A stretch of DNA of 64,000 bases from Ochrobactrum teleogrylli (GCF_006376685.1 NZ_VEWL01000007.1:158949-222948), one strand, 5' to 3'; counted from the first letter of the stretch, positions 9,513-20,421 are shown. The notes: generated from the sequence alone by a model not told the origin. Numbers and translations are program-made.

Positions 9513-10295
9513 ATGCGTGATACTTTAAGCGATCTTGAAGCCGGAAAGCAGCTTTCCGACGAGAATCCCATCATACGAGCGCAGAAGCTGATGCAGGCGC
9601 AACTGCCGAAGCGGTTCTATGAGCAGGTGGAAGTCGCTGAAGTGGAAGGTGGTTTTGCCGTTCATCTCGACGGTCGCCCGGTAAAGACACCAGCGCGCAG
9701 TCTCCTCATGCTTCCGACGGCTTCGGCGGCAGAGATCGTTGCTGAAGAATTCCGTGCGCAGGAAAAGGTTATCGATCCGGGTAAAATGCCCGCAACGCGC
9801 CTTGTGAACACGGCCATTGACGGCATCGCGCAGGACCCGCAGGCGGTGCTTGAAGACATATTGCGCTTCGCAGGCACGGATTTGCTCTGCTATCGCGCCG
9901 ACGCGCCACAGGAACTGGTGTCGCGCCAGACGGCGCGGTGGGACCCGCTGATCGACTGGGCGGAAACGCTGGGCGCGCGCTTTACGCTTGCCGAAGGCGT
10001 GATGCATGTGGAGCAGTCGCGTGAGGCGATTACGGCATTTGGCATTCATCTGTCCGCATTCACCGACCCGATTGCGCTTGCTTCGCTCCATACGATGACG
10101 ACGCTAACCGGCTCGGCCATCATCGCGCTGGCCATCGCCAAGGGCGAAGTATCCGCCGAAGACGGCTGGACACTGGCGCATATCGACGAAGACTGGACGA
10201 CCGAACAGTGGGGCGAAGACGCGGAAGCGGCTGCACGGCGCAAGGCGCGCGCGGTCGAAATGATGATCGCAGCGCGGGTAATCAAGGCGCTTTGA
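9513..10295 (+). CDS. ATP12 family chaperone (F1-ATPase assembly)
   Basis: It is 260 residues and matches the ATP12 family, found in mitochondria and alphaproteobacteria, where it chaperones the F1 alpha subunit. Recognisable parts are FAVHLDGRPVKTPA near residue 48, KMPATRLVNTAIDG, DLLCYRADAPQELV and the WDPLIDWAETLG segment. The alphaproteobacterial distribution supports the taxonomic reading of the window. It is the last gene of the operon that began with the pseudouridine synthase, and a bidirectional terminator follows. Confidence 0.88.
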   Translation: MRDTLSDLEAGKQLSDENPIIRAQKLMQAQLPKRFYEQVEVAEVEGGFAVHLDGRPVKTPARSLLMLPTASAAEIVAEEFRAQEKVIDPGKMPATRLVNTAIDGIAQDPQAVLEDILRFAGTDLLCYRADAPQELVSRQTARWDPLIDWAETLGARFTLAEGVMHVEQSREAITAFGIHLSAFTDPIALASLHTMTTLTGSAIIALAIAKGEVSAEDGWTLAHIDEDWTTEQWGEDAEAAARRKARAVEMMIAARVIKAL

Positions 10296-10348
10296 GCCAA
10301 CTGAAACTATTTCTCAAATAGTTTATCCAAGGCATTGATTACAAAAAG

Positions 10349-10380
10349 AAAACCCGGCCATAAGGCCGGGTTTTCTTTTG
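10349..10380. terminator. Bidirectional terminator between ATP12 and glnA
   Basis: The palindrome AAAACCCGGCC-ATAA-GGCCGGGTTTT is followed by TTTTC-rich sequence on both strands, so it can end the ATP12 operon and the convergent glnBA operon. Confidence 0.85.
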
Positions 10381-10457
10381 CGCGTTTTTAAAAACGCGTC
10401 GTTCCCCTCGGTAACTCATGGAATGGCGGGAGCGCAAGCGCTCCCGCATCGCCGTTA

Positions 10458-11867
10458 TTAGACCGAGTAGTACATGTCGAATTCGACCGGATGCGGGGTC
10501 ATTTCGTAACGCATCACTTCGGCCATCTTTAGTTCGATGAACGAGTCGATCTGGTCGTCGGTGAACACGCCACCGGCCTTGAGGAATTCGCGATCCTTGT
10601 CGAGCGACTGGAGCGCTTCACGAAGCGAGCCGCAAACGGTCGGGATCTTCTTCAGTTCCTTTGCCGGCAGGTCATACAGATCCTTGTCCATGGCCTGGCC
10701 GGGATGGATCTTGTTCTTAATGCCGTCGAGGCCAGCCATCAGCAGCGCTGCGAAGCAGAGATACGGATTGGCAGCCGGATCCGGAAAGCGGACTTCAAGG
10801 CGCTTCGACTTCGGCGAAGAGCCGAAAGGAATACGGCAGGAAGCCGAACGGTTGCGTGCCGAGTAGGCCAGCAGAACCGGAGCTTCATAGCCCGGAACCA
10901 GACGCTTGTACGAATTGGTCGACGGGTTGGTGAATGCGTTCACAGCCTTGGCATGCTTGATGACGCCGCCGATGAAGAACAGGCAGTTTTCCGACAGACC
11001 GGCATATTCATTGCCAGCAAAGGTCGGCTTGCCGTCTTTCCAGATCGAGAAGTGAACGTGCATGCCCGAGCCGTTGTCGCCGAAAATCGGCTTCGGCATG
11101 AAGGTTGCGGTCTTGCCATAGGCATTGGCGACCTGATGCACAACATACTTGTAGATCTGCATCTTGTCGGCGTTGCGAACGAGGGAGTCGAACTTGACGC
11201 CGAGTTCGTGCTGGGCCGATGCCACTTCGTGGTGATGCTTTTCAACCGTTACGCCCATTTCCGTCAGAACGGTGAGCATTTCGGAACGCATGTCCTGGCA
11301 GCTGTCGATCGGCGGAACCGGGAAATAGCCGCCCTTGACGCGCGGACGGTGGCCGAGATTGCCGGTTTCATAGTCGGTGTCGTCGTTGGACGGCAGTTCG
11401 GTGGAATCGAGCTTGAATCCGGTATTGTACGGATCTGCCTTGTACTTGACGTCGTCGAAGACGAAGAATTCAGCTTCCGGGCCGACATAGACCGTGTCGC
11501 CGATGCCGAGCGACTTCATGTAGGCTTCTGCCTTCTTTGCGGTCGTGCGCGGATCGCGGCTGTAAGCCTCGCCCGAGATCGGCTCGAGAATGTCGCAAAG
11601 AATGACCAGCGTGGACTGGGCGAAGAACGGGTCGATATGGGCCGTCGCCGGATCAGGCATCAGAACCATGTCGGATTCGTTGATGGCCTTCCAGCCGGCG
11701 ATCGAGGAGCCGTCAAACATGACGCCGTCAACGAACATTTCTTCGTCAACGAGGCCGATATCCATCGTAACGTGCTGGAGCTTGCCCTTCGGGTCGGTGA
11801 AGCGAAGGTCGACAAACTTGATGTCGTTGTCTTTGATCTGTTTCAGAATATCGTTGGCGGTCGTCAT
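10458..11867 (-). CDS. glnA: Type I glutamine synthetase
   Basis: It makes glutamine from glutamate, ammonia and ATP as a dodecamer in the cytoplasm. It is 469 residues, the type I length. Visible motifs include FDGSSIAGW, the metal site [11 protein letters not shown], the ATP site [16 protein letters not shown], and the adenylylation site DLYDLP with Tyr398, the target of GlnE. A good ribosome site (AGGGAATTAAA) precedes ATG 11867. It lies 46 bases behind glnB, forming the classical rhizobial glnBA operon under PII/Ntr control. Confidence 0.97.
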   Translation of the reverse strand: MTTANDILKQIKDNDIKFVDLRFTDPKGKLQHVTMDIGLVDEEMFVDGVMFDGSSIAGWKAINESDMVLMPDPATAHIDPFFAQSTLVILCDILEPISGEAYSRDPRTTAKKAEAYMKSLGIGDTVYVGPEAEFFVFDDVKYKADPYNTGFKLDSTELPSNDDTDYETGNLGHRPRVKGGYFPVPPIDSCQDMRSEMLTVLTEMGVTVEKHHHEVASAQHELGVKFDSLVRNADKMQIYKYVVHQVANAYGKTATFMPKPIFGDNGSGMHVHFSIWKDGKPTFAGNEYAGLSENCLFFIGGVIKHAKAVNAFTNPSTNSYKRLVPGYEAPVLLAYSARNRSASCRIPFGSSPKSKRLEVRFPDPAANPYLCFAALLMAGLDGIKNKIHPGQAMDKDLYDLPAKELKKIPTVCGSLREALQSLDKDREFLKAGGVFTDDQIDSFIELKMAEVMRYEMTPHPVEFDMYYSV

Positions 11868-11913
11868 TTTAATTCCCTGTTTGCACGACGAAGGAGAGGT
11901 ATGCAGGTGTTAA

Positions 11914-12560
<647 letters not shown>

Positions 12561-14072
12561 ATGTTGGAATTGCTAAACCCCGATGAAATGGCAGCCGCGG
12601 ACCGCTGGACCATGGATAACGGGGTGCGTGACGGCTTTTCGCTGATGCTGGCGGCGGGGCGGGCGGTGGCGGAAGTCGCACAACGCATGTTCGCCGACAA
12701 AGGGCCGGTCGCGGTTTTATGCGGACCGGGCAATAATGGCGGTGACGGTTATGTCGCAGCGCAATATCTTCTGGAAGCGGGTTTCGAGGTCGTGTGCTTC
12801 AGCGTCGCGCCGCCGCGAAAAGGCAGCGACGCGCTTCGTGCCTCGCTGTTTCACAAGGGCGAGGTGCGCAGCATCAACGAGTTTTCGCCCGCCAGTTTTT
12901 CCGGTGCCATCGATGCCATTTACGGCGCAGGGCTGACGCGTGACGTTCATGGGGCCGAAGCCGTGGCCATCGACGCGATCAACGCATCAGACATTCCGGT
13001 TATCGCCGTCGATCTGCCAAGCGGCGTGTCGGGCGCCAGCGGGCAGCTCTTGGGCGCGGCGGTCAAAGCGCGGGCAACCGTCACATTCTTTCGCAAGAAG
13101 CCCGGCCATTTATTGCAGCCGGGCAGGGCGTTATGCGGCGTTCTGCATGTGGCGGATATCGGCATTCCAGACCGTGTGCTGGACACGATCCGCCCACAGG
13201 CGCACGAAAATGCCCCCGCTTTGTGGGTGGATAGCTTGCCTGCCTTGAACGTCAATGCGCATAAATATAGCCGCGGACATGTCGCCGTCTTTTCTGGTGG
13301 CATGCACGCGACGGGCGCAGCGCGGCTGTCGGCACTGGCTGCGGCCAGAAGCGGCGCGGGAGCCGTAACGCTGTTGTCGCCACCGGATGCCGTGCCAATC
13401 AATGCGGCGCATGTCACCAGCATCATGGTGCGCGAAACCCGCAGTACCAGCGATGTACGGGAGTTCATCGCAGATCGAAAAGTCGCGGCGGCTGTGCTCG
13501 GCCCCGGTTACGGAAACGCAGCATTCGCACGCGAGCATGCCCTGATGCTGGGCGGGCGCTCGGCATCGGCATTTCCGGCGCTCAATGGGCTGGTGCTTGA
13601 TGCGGATGGCATAACGGCATTCGAAAAGAATCCGCGAGAATTGTTTGAGGCGCGAAAAGGCGCGGCGACAGCGCTTGTTTTGACGCCGCATGAGGGAGAA
13701 TTCCGTCGGCTCTTCCCGGATGTGGCCAAGGATGATGCGTCAAAGCTCGATAAGGCCCGTAAGGCGGCTACCCTTGCCAATGCGGTGGTGATCTATAAGG
13801 GGCCGGATACGGTCATCGCCGCCCCGGATGGTCGCGCCGCGATCAATGCAAATGGAACGCCGTTTTTGGCGACCGCCGGTTCCGGCGATGTTCTGGCAGG
13901 CATTGTGGCCGGTCTGTTGGCGCAGAGAATGTCGCCCTTCGAGGCAGCCTGTGCGGCAGTCTGGATTCATGCCGATGCGGGACGGCGCTTCGGTCACGGA
14001 TTGATCGCTGAAGACTTGCCCGACCTGCTGCCCGCCGTCTGGTCCGCATTGGCAGTTTCAGCCCGAAGCTAA
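12561..14072 (+). CDS. nnr: Bifunctional NAD(P)H-hydrate epimerase / ADP-dependent dehydratase
   Basis: It repairs hydrated NAD(P)H. The 503 residues form two domains. The N-terminal YjeF_N epimerase (about 1-210) has CGPGNNGGDGYVAAQYL and VAVDLPSGVSG. The C-terminal ribokinase-like dehydratase (about 225-500) has HKYSRGHVAVFSGG, LTPHEGEFRRLFP and the catalytic ATAGSGDVLAGIVAGLL. ATG 12561 is preceded by AGGTG at a good distance. It runs convergently into a small secreted protein gene with only three bases between the stops. Confidence 0.94.
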   Translation: MLELLNPDEMAAADRWTMDNGVRDGFSLMLAAGRAVAEVAQRMFADKGPVAVLCGPGNNGGDGYVAAQYLLEAGFEVVCFSVAPPRKGSDALRASLFHKGEVRSINEFSPASFSGAIDAIYGAGLTRDVHGAEAVAIDAINASDIPVIAVDLPSGVSGASGQLLGAAVKARATVTFFRKKPGHLLQPGRALCGVLHVADIGIPDRVLDTIRPQAHENAPALWVDSLPALNVNAHKYSRGHVAVFSGGMHATGAARLSALAAARSGAGAVTLLSPPDAVPINAAHVTSIMVRETRSTSDVREFIADRKVAAAVLGPGYGNAAFAREHALMLGGRSASAFPALNGLVLDADGITAFEKNPRELFEARKGAATALVLTPHEGEFRRLFPDVAKDDASKLDKARKAATLANAVVIYKGPDTVIAAPDGRAAINANGTPFLATAGSGDVLAGIVAGLLAQRMSPFEAACAAVWIHADAGRRFGHGLIAEDLPDLLPAVWSALAVSARS

Positions 14073-14075
14073 GGA

Positions 14076-14342
14076 TTATCGGTGACGGGAGCCGCCTCTG
14101 CCGGTGCCGACATCAATAATGATATCGCCCGAGACAGAGACATCGGTGTTGCCGACCCGAAAATTCTTCCAGCTGCCTGCTGGCGTTCCATCCGGCTCCG
14201 GGGCGGGCGGTGGCGCCGAGACGAGAGGCTTTTGCGGTTCAACGCCCGGAAGACCGGGCGCGGATTTTTCCTGAGCGAAAGCGCCTGATGCCATAGCGGT
14301 TGAAAAAGCCAGCGTAACAAACTGAGAAACTGTATTTTTCAC
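14076..14342 (-). CDS. Small exported protein, 88 residues
   Basis: I do not recognise this family. The N-terminus is a typical Sec signal peptide (LAFSTAMASGAFAQ, cleavage probably after Ala22-Gln). The mature part is proline-rich (KPLVSAPPPAPEPDG) and ends in a short strand-rich segment with several Gly and Asp and a basic tail. It is 14 bases downstream of gph on the same strand and may be cotranscribed with it. The signal peptide and its position support a real gene; the function is unknown. Confidence 0.6.
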   Translation of the reverse strand: MKNTVSQFVTLAFSTAMASGAFAQEKSAPGLPGVEPQKPLVSAPPPAPEPDGTPAGSWKNFRVGNTDVSVSGDIIIDVGTGRGGSRHR

Positions 14343-14356
14343 CGTTCTCGATCCTT

Positions 14357-15058
14357 TCAGACGGGGTCTGCAACCGCGTCGATCAGCTGTTGAGCCATTT
14401 CGAGGGTTAATTCGTCATAATGCGAAATCACCCGGCTCGGTTCGTAATGCTGGACCGGAAGGTCAGTATAACCGAAATCGACGGCTACCACAGGAATGCC
14501 CGCCGCCTTGGCCGTGTCGATATCCGTGCGGCTGTCGCCGACCATCAGCGCGCGATCACGATTGCCGCCAGCGCGCGCAATGGTGTCGGTCAGATGGCGC
14601 GGGTCCGGCTTGCGCCAGGCGAAAGTGTCCGCCCCACAGATCGCGGCAAAGCGCGCGGCTTCGCCCATTGACGTCAACAGCTTGACCGAAAGAGATTCGA
14701 ACTTGTTCGTGCAGACAGCCAGCTCGAAGCCATGCGCCTGAAAGCGGTCGAGCGCTTCCAGCACACCGGGGAAAAACACGGAATGTCCGGGCATGTTGTC
14801 CGCATAATGCTCGCGGAACTCTTCCACCAACTGGTCGAGGCGCGTGTCATCGATCTGCGTCTGCTGCGCCGCGAAAGCGCGTTCGATCATGGTGCGTCCG
14901 CCCTGACCGACAAACCGGCGCAACGCTGCCCGATCGGCGGCCTTGAGACCGGAAATGGACAGGCAGTGATTGAGGCTGTCGAGCAGGTCCGGCGCGGTAT
15001 CGACGAGTGTGCCGTCGAGATCGAAAACGATTATGGGCTTGGCACTGGCAACAGACAT
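14357..15058 (-). CDS. gph: Phosphoglycolate phosphatase
   Basis: A 233-residue HAD phosphatase that removes phosphoglycolate formed during repair of oxidised DNA ends. Motif I is VFDLDGTLVDTAPDLL, motif II the CTNKFES region, and motifs III/IV WRKPDPRHL and LMVGDSRTDIDTAKAAG. The cap domain is helical and of the Gph type. The family match is stronger than for the HAD gene at 8830. It is divergent from rpiA. Confidence 0.88.
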   Translation of the reverse strand: MSVASAKPIIVFDLDGTLVDTAPDLLDSLNHCLSISGLKAADRAALRRFVGQGGRTMIERAFAAQQTQIDDTRLDQLVEEFREHYADNMPGHSVFFPGVLEALDRFQAHGFELAVCTNKFESLSVKLLTSMGEAARFAAICGADTFAWRKPDPRHLTDTIARAGGNRDRALMVGDSRTDIDTAKAAGIPVVAVDFGYTDLPVQHYEPSRVISHYDELTLEMAQQLIDAVADPV

Positions 15059-15264
15059 AATGTCTCTTTCGGATAGATGAGGTCAGGCATACGTAACCGA
15101 TAGCGTGCAACGGCTCAAGGGCAGGTTCTCCGGTCGCGCAGATGTGAAATTCTGCGTCATATTTAAATAGATGCTTTGTTGTCATGCCTGCGCATGCTAG
15201 ACGCGAACCGAATTGGGACGAGAATCCGCCGGTTCAACCCGGAGGATATGCTAGGATTTCTTTC

Positions 15265-15963
15265 ATGGACGAAGCACGCAAGCTGAAGATCGCCGCCGCA
15301 GCCGAGGCGCTGACGCATGTCAAGGATGGTATGCGTCTTGGCATCGGCACGGGCTCCACGGCAGAAGAATTCGTGCGTCTGCTGGCCGAAAAAGTGCAGG
15401 GCGGCTTCAAGATCGTCGGCGTGCCGACCTCTGAACGCACCGCCAGCCTGTGTCAGGAACTGGGCGTTCCGCTGACGACGCTGGAAGAAACTCCGCATCT
15501 CGATCTGACCATTGACGGCGCGGACGAAGTCGATTCCGAACTGTCGCTCATCAAGGGCGGCGGCGGCGCGCTGTTGCGCGAAAAGATCGTGGCCGCAGCC
15601 TCGGACGCCATGATCGTCATTGCCGACCAGTCGAAAGTTGTGGAAACGCTGGGCCGTTTTCCGCTGCCCATCGAGGTTAATCGCTTCGGTCTTGGCGCCA
15701 CGATGCGCGCAATCGAGGCGGCAGCCGCGAAATGCGGCCTTGCAGGCCCGCTGAACCTGCGCTTAAAAGATGGTTCGCCTTTTGTAACGGATGGTGGACA
15801 CTACATCGTCGATGCATCTTTTGGCCGCATTCCCGAGCCAAAGACACTATCTAACGCTCTCTTCGCCATTCCCGGCGTCGTCGAGCACGGACTTTTCATC
15901 GGGCTGGCGCGTGCGGCAGTGATTGCAGGCATCGACGGCATCCGAACCCTGAACCGGTCTTGA
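15265..15963 (+). CDS. rpiA: Ribose-5-phosphate isomerase A
   Basis: It interconverts ribose-5-phosphate and ribulose-5-phosphate in the pentose phosphate pathway. With the ATG at 15265 it has 232 residues. The start is chosen because AGGA lies eight bases upstream and [12 protein letters not shown] is the family-like N-terminus, although the frame is open back to 15184. Motifs: [23 protein letters not shown] and [15 protein letters not shown]. The DUF2059 gene follows after 51 bases. Confidence 0.94.
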   Translation: MDEARKLKIAAAAEALTHVKDGMRLGIGTGSTAEEFVRLLAEKVQGGFKIVGVPTSERTASLCQELGVPLTTLEETPHLDLTIDGADEVDSELSLIKGGGGALLREKIVAAASDAMIVIADQSKVVETLGRFPLPIEVNRFGLGATMRAIEAAAAKCGLAGPLNLRLKDGSPFVTDGGHYIVDASFGRIPEPKTLSNALFAIPGVVEHGLFIGLARAAVIAGIDGIRTLNRS

Positions 15964-16014
15964 ACTGCCAGTGCTATTGCTGGTGTTGAACTGATTGAAC
16001 GGAGTATTGAGCAT

Positions 16015-16557
16015 ATGATCCCGGCAACTGGCTTTCGTCGTCTGATTGCACCGCTTTCCGTATTCGCCCTGATGGCCGGCGTTCATGCGGCTTCGGCGCA
16101 GGAAATCACTGATGCCCATCTGCAGGCTGCCCGCGAAGCGATCTCCGCGATCCACGCGACCGAGCAGTTCGACGAGATTCTGCCGAACGCAGCCCGCGCG
16201 CTCAAGGGCGAGCTGATCCAGAAGGACCCCAATCTCGAAGGTCTGATCACCAAGACCGTCGATGAAAAGGCTCTGGCTCTCGCTGCCCGCCGTTCGGACC
16301 TCGAAACCGAATCCGCACGCGCTTACGCAAAGGCGTTTTCGGAAGAGGAACTGAAGGCGATCTCGACCTTCTACACCTCGCCAGCTGGCAAGAAGCTTCT
16401 GTCGGAAGGCCCGATTGTGACCCGTGAAGTCGTGAAGGCCGCCAATGTCTGGCAAAATGGTGTTGCCCGTGACCTCGCTCGCGATGTTGCAGAAGTTCTG
16501 GCCGCTCAGGCCGGTGCGGCAGCTGGCCAGCAGACGCAGCAGCCTGCACAGCAGTAA
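16015..16557 (+). CDS. DUF2059 exported protein
   Basis: It is 180 residues with a signal peptide (about 1-28, ending ...GVHAASAQ) and a DUF2059-like helical domain. The typical DUF2059 signature FYTSPAGKKLL is visible near residue 120, preceded by a FSEEELKAIS helix. The C-terminus is a low-complexity Ala/Gln tail. It is predicted to be periplasmic; no biochemical role is established for the family. It probably shares the rpiA transcript and is closed by a terminator at 16584. Confidence 0.8.
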   Translation: MIPATGFRRLIAPLSVFALMAGVHAASAQEITDAHLQAAREAISAIHATEQFDEILPNAARALKGELIQKDPNLEGLITKTVDEKALALAARRSDLETESARAYAKAFSEEELKAISTFYTSPAGKKLLSEGPIVTREVVKAANVWQNGVARDLARDVAEVLAAQAGAAAGQQTQQPAQQ

Positions 16558-16583
16558 ATCACGGCTCAGATCAAATAATTTGA

Positions 16584-16616
16584 AAGCCCGGCGACTTGGC
16601 CGGGCTTTTTCTTTTG
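16584..16616 (+). terminator. Terminator after the DUF2059 gene
   Basis: The stem AGCCCGGC/GCCGGGCT with a six-base loop is followed by TTTTTCTTTT, 27 bases after the stop codon. Confidence 0.85.
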
Positions 16617-16655
16617 CCTACATATCATCGTCAGTAATTCTGAAGGAGATTCCCC

Positions 16656-18050
16656 ATGACCGGATATGACTACGACCTCTTTGTTATCGGTGGCGGTTCC
16701 GGTGGTGTGCGCGCAGGCCGACTGGCGGGCGCCATGGGGAAGAAGGTCGGTCTGGCCGAAGAATATCGCATGGGCGGAACCTGCGTCATTCGCGGCTGTG
16801 TACCGAAAAAGCTGTTTGTCTATGCCTCGCAGTTTCCCGAACATTTCGAGGACGCCGCCGGTTACGGCTGGAGGGTGGGCGAAAGCAGCTTCGACTGGAA
16901 GAAGCTGATCGCTGGTAAGGACAAGGAAATCGACCGTCTGGAAGGGCTCTACCGCAAGGGGCTTGAAAATTCGAAGGTCGAGATTTTTGCAAGCCGCGCG
17001 GTGCTCGTCGATGAAAATACGGTCGAGCTGAAGGCTGATGGACGACGCGTTACTGCTGAACATATTCTGATCGCCACTGGTGGACGTCCGAACCCGCACG
17101 CGGCTTTGCCCGGCCATGAGCTTTGCATCAGCTCGAACGAGGCTTTTCATCTGGATGAATTGCCAAAGGCAATTGTCATCGCTGGCGGTGGCTATATCGC
17201 GGTCGAATTCGCCAATATCTTCCATGGTCTCGGCGTGGAAACCACACTTGTCTATCGCGGCAAGGAAGTCCTGAACGGTTTCGACGGCGATGTTCGCCAT
17301 TTGCTGCATGAAACCATGGAAGCCAAGGGTATTCGCATCATTTGTGAGGCGGTTTTCGAGAAGGTTACGAAGCAGGCAAACGGCCTGTTGTCGATTGCCC
17401 TGTCGAATGGCGAGACGCTCGAGGCCGGGCAGGCGATGCTGGCGCTTGGCCGCATGCCCAACACGGAAGGACTCGGCCTTGAAACCGCTGGCGTGAAGTT
17501 GGACAAGCTCGGCGCCGTGGAAGTGGATGACTATTCGCGCACCAGCACCGCCAATATCTGGGCAGTCGGCGATGTCACCAACCGCGTGCAGCTGACGCCT
17601 GTGGCCATTCACGAGGCAATGTGCTTCCTTGAAACAGTTTTCAAGGACAATCCGACCAAGCCCGATCATGAATTGATCGCAACGGCTGTCTTTTCCCAGC
17701 CCGAAATTGGCACTGTCGGTTTGACCGAGGAAGAGGCAGCGAAGAAATATCCGGAAGTCGAAGTCTATCGCGCCTTGTTCCGTCCGATGAAGAACACGCT
17801 TTCGGGCCGCAACGAAAAGATGCTGATGAAGATCGTCGTCGATGCCAAAAGCCGCCGCGTCCTGGGCACCCATATTATGGGACCGGATGCCGGTGAAATG
17901 GCGCAGCTTCTGGGGATTTCGCTGAAGGCTGGCGCGACCAAGGATGATTTCGACCGCACCATGGCCGTGCATCCGACCGCCGCCGAAGAACTGGTCACGA
18001 TGTACAAGCCAAGTTATCGCGTCGTAAATGGCGAAAAGGTCGAAGGCTGA
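16656..18050 (+). CDS. gor: Glutathione-disulfide reductase
   Basis: A 464-residue flavoprotein that reduces GSSG with NADPH in the cytoplasm. The FAD site is VIGGGSGGVRAGRLA near the N-terminus. The redox-active disulfide is Cys43/Cys48 in GGTCVIRGCVPKKL. The NADPH domain has VIAGGGYIAVEFA. The C-terminal catalytic histidine lies in VHPTAAEEL. A GAAGGAGA ribosome site lies before the ATG. It is flanked by its own intergenic regions and is probably monocistronic. Confidence 0.94.
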   Translation: MTGYDYDLFVIGGGSGGVRAGRLAGAMGKKVGLAEEYRMGGTCVIRGCVPKKLFVYASQFPEHFEDAAGYGWRVGESSFDWKKLIAGKDKEIDRLEGLYRKGLENSKVEIFASRAVLVDENTVELKADGRRVTAEHILIATGGRPNPHAALPGHELCISSNEAFHLDELPKAIVIAGGGYIAVEFANIFHGLGVETTLVYRGKEVLNGFDGDVRHLLHETMEAKGIRIICEAVFEKVTKQANGLLSIALSNGETLEAGQAMLALGRMPNTEGLGLETAGVKLDKLGAVEVDDYSRTSTANIWAVGDVTNRVQLTPVAIHEAMCFLETVFKDNPTKPDHELIATAVFSQPEIGTVGLTEEEAAKKYPEVEVYRALFRPMKNTLSGRNEKMLMKIVVDAKSRRVLGTHIMGPDAGEMAQLLGISLKAGATKDDFDRTMAVHPTAAEELVTMYKPSYRVVNGEKVEG

Positions 18051-18258
18051 CCCTTTCGCCGCAGGCGAATATCATTAACGATTATTGCTGGTATAAAACC
18101 CGCGCGTGCATTATATCAGCGCGACCCACGCACGCCGGGATTAGACATGTGGCTGGCATCTTCTTCAGGTGCAGGCTGCATGATTGGAATTCCGGCTTTC
18201 GTGTAAGGAGGATATAATCCGAGGATTATCGAGCGGATAACGCAAAACAGGTGCTCTA

Positions 18259-19638
18259 ATGACGAAGAACTGGACCCCGCATTCCTGGAGAAACAAACCG
18301 ATCAAGCAAGTGCCGTTTTATCCGGACGCACAGGCTCTGACCGACGTTGAGGCCCGTCTTCGCACCTATCCGCCTTTGGTTTTTGCAGGCGAGGCGCGCA
18401 AGCTCAAGCAGCAGCTGGCCGCTGTGGCGGAAGGCAAGGCATTTCTGCTTCAGGGCGGCGATTGCGCCGAAAGCTTCGCTGAACATGGCGCGGACAATAT
18501 TCGCGACTTCTTCCGCGTGTTCCTGCAAATGGCTGTCGTCCTCACCTTCGGTGCTTCCAAACCGGTGGTGAAGGTTGGTCGTATTGCCGGTCAGTTCGCC
18601 AAGCCGCGTTCGACGGACATGGAAACGAAGGATGGCGTCGAGCTGCCGTCCTACCGTGGCGACATCATCAACGGTATCGATTTCGACGCAGCCTCGCGCA
18701 CGCCCGATCCGCAGCGCCAGGACATGGCTTACCGCCAGTCCGCAGCAACGCTGAACCTGCTGCGCGCTTTTGCGCAGGGCGGCTATGCCAATCTGGAAAA
18801 CGTGCATCAGTGGATGCTCGGCTTCGTCGGCAAGAGCCCGCAGGCGGAACGTTACACGGCTCTGGCGCAGCGCATTTCGGAAACGATGCACTTCATGCGC
18901 GCTATCGGCATCACGTCTGACAGCAACCATTCGCTGCGCGAGACTGACTTCTACACGAGCCATGAAGCGCTGCTGCTCGGCTATGAAGAAGCGCTGACCC
19001 GCGTCGATTCCACGTCGGGCGACTGGTATGGCACGTCTGGTCACATGATCTGGATCGGTGATCGCACGCGTCAGGCCGACCATGCGCATATCGAATATTG
19101 CCGCGGTATCAAGAACCCGCTCGGTCTCAAGTGTGGCCCGTCCTTGCAGCCGGATGACCTCATTCGCCTGATCGACCTGCTCAACCCGGAAAACGAAGCT
19201 GGCCGTTTGACGCTTATCGCGCGCTTCGGCTACGACAAGGTGGGCGATCACCTGCCGCAGCTCATCCGCGCTGTCGAAAAGGAGGGCCGCAAGGTCGTCT
19301 GGTCCTGCGATCCGATGCATGGCAATACGATCACCGCTGGCGGCTACAAGACGCGTCCGTTCGACCGCATTCTCAAGGAAGTGGAATCCTTCTTCGCGAT
19401 CCATCGCGCCGAAGGCACGCATCCGGGCGGTATTCATGTCGAAATGACCGGCAAGAACGTCACGGAATGCACGGGCGGCGCCCGCGCCATCTCCGCAGAC
19501 GATCTTCAGGATCGCTACCACACGCATTGCGATCCGCGCCTTAACGCCGATCAGGCATTGGAACTGGCGTTCCTGCTGGCCGAACTCCTCAAGAAGGAGC
19601 GCGATGCGGGCACTGAAAAGCAGGTCGCAAGCGCCTGA
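18259..19638 (+). CDS. aroG: Class II (plant-type) DAHP synthase
   Basis: It catalyses the first step of the shikimate pathway, joining phosphoenolpyruvate and erythrose-4-phosphate. It has 459 residues, the class II length. Diagnostic segments are [50 protein letters not shown] and [17 protein letters not shown]. The last two carry metal and PEP ligands. The gene is single, with a 208-base leader that contains a GGAGG far from the start (18207) and a closer AGGTG before the ATG. A strong terminator follows. Confidence 0.94.
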   Translation: MTKNWTPHSWRNKPIKQVPFYPDAQALTDVEARLRTYPPLVFAGEARKLKQQLAAVAEGKAFLLQGGDCAESFAEHGADNIRDFFRVFLQMAVVLTFGASKPVVKVGRIAGQFAKPRSTDMETKDGVELPSYRGDIINGIDFDAASRTPDPQRQDMAYRQSAATLNLLRAFAQGGYANLENVHQWMLGFVGKSPQAERYTALAQRISETMHFMRAIGITSDSNHSLRETDFYTSHEALLLGYEEALTRVDSTSGDWYGTSGHMIWIGDRTRQADHAHIEYCRGIKNPLGLKCGPSLQPDDLIRLIDLLNPENEAGRLTLIARFGYDKVGDHLPQLIRAVEKEGRKVVWSCDPMHGNTITAGGYKTRPFDRILKEVESFFAIHRAEGTHPGGIHVEMTGKNVTECTGGARAISADDLQDRYHTHCDPRLNADQALELAFLLAELLKKERDAGTEKQVASA

Positions 19639-19665
19639 AAGGCTCTTGGATTGTAATCATTTGGG

Positions 19666-19702
19666 CAGGGCGGAGGTTTCGATCTCCGCCCTGTTGCTTT
19701 TG
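19666..19702 (+). terminator. Terminator after the DAHP synthase gene
   Basis: A perfect ten-base stem CAGGGCGGAG/CTCCGCCCTG with an eight-base loop is followed by a T-rich tail (TTGCTTTTG), 27 bases after the stop. Confidence 0.75.
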
Positions 19703-19769
19703 AAGCAGAGTTGTCTAAAGCATTCTCCGGCAAAGCGCGAAATCGTGTCCATGGCTTCTGGGGGTATTT

Positions 19770-20120
19770 ATGCAGCGCATTTTTCTGGCTTTTCTGAACT
19801 CGATGCGCGCGCTGAAATATCTCGCGGGCAATGAAAAAGCCGTGCAACAGGAACTGGTATTGTTTCTGGTCTCCTTGCCTGTCGCTTTCTTCCTTGCGCC
19901 CACATGGCTGGCCTTCCTGCTGATGACCGGCTCGATCCTGTTTCTGATGATGGTCGAAATTCTGAATACCGGCATAGAGGCGACATGCGATGCGGTGTCC
20001 CGCGATTTTCATAAGGAAATCCAGATTGCCAAGGACTGTGGTTCATTGGCCGTGCTGATCGCAATTATATTTGTTGTGGCCACATGGGGCTATATAATCA
20101 TATCGTCTTTCTATTATTAA
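19770..20120 (+). CDS. dgkA: Diacylglycerol kinase
   Basis: A 116-residue integral membrane enzyme that phosphorylates diacylglycerol and so recycles lipid released by glucan and lipid modification. It has three hydrophobic helices and the family signature MVEILNTGIEATCDAV, with the metal-binding glutamate and asparagine. N-terminal SMRALKYL and NEKAVQQEL correspond to the amphipathic surface helix. In a glucan-making organism it would handle diacylglycerol left by phosphoglycerol transfer (inference). Base composition falls sharply right after it. Confidence 0.88.
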   Translation: MQRIFLAFLNSMRALKYLAGNEKAVQQELVLFLVSLPVAFFLAPTWLAFLLMTGSILFLMMVEILNTGIEATCDAVSRDFHKEIQIAKDCGSLAVLIAIIFVVATWGYIIISSFYY

Positions 20121-20235
20121 AATAAATATATTGGAATTTGAAATAGATAAAATAGAAAAAGTTCGTTCATAGTTGCGGTTTTGGGAATTTCTATAATTGA
20201 TATCTTCTTTGGCGGGGTGATTCCAGGAGATATAA

Positions 20236-20421
20236 ATGACGAGAATAATTTATCTTTTTTTGTTTTTGGTATTTCTAATGTCGGCTGGGCTTTATTTTAT
20301 TGACGCCAATGCTGCGGATACTGCACCGTGGCAGCCGAATGCACATCATTGCGATAGTTATGAAAACCTGGCGGATTATACACGTTGTATCCTCAGATCA
20401 CCGAAGGCAGATATGGTGTGA
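20236..20421 (+). CDS. Small membrane-anchored or secreted protein, 61 residues
   Basis: I do not recognise this protein. A good ribosome site (CCAGGAGATATAA) precedes ATG 20236. Residues 4-22 form a single hydrophobic segment (IIYLFLFLVFLMSAGLYF), either a signal anchor or a signal peptide ending near NANAADTA. The short exported tail has two cysteines (HHCDSYENL and YTRCIL), which could form a disulfide. The DNA is clearly more AT-rich than the flanking chromosome. Confidence 0.55.
   Translation: MTRIIYLFLFLVFLMSAGLYFIDANAADTAPWQPNAHHCDSYENLADYTRCILRSPKADMV

Noticed and set aside
18188..18214. Eight-codon upstream ORF before the DAHP synthase gene
   Set aside because: It has no run of Trp, Phe or Tyr codons and no alternative hairpins, so attenuation is not supported.
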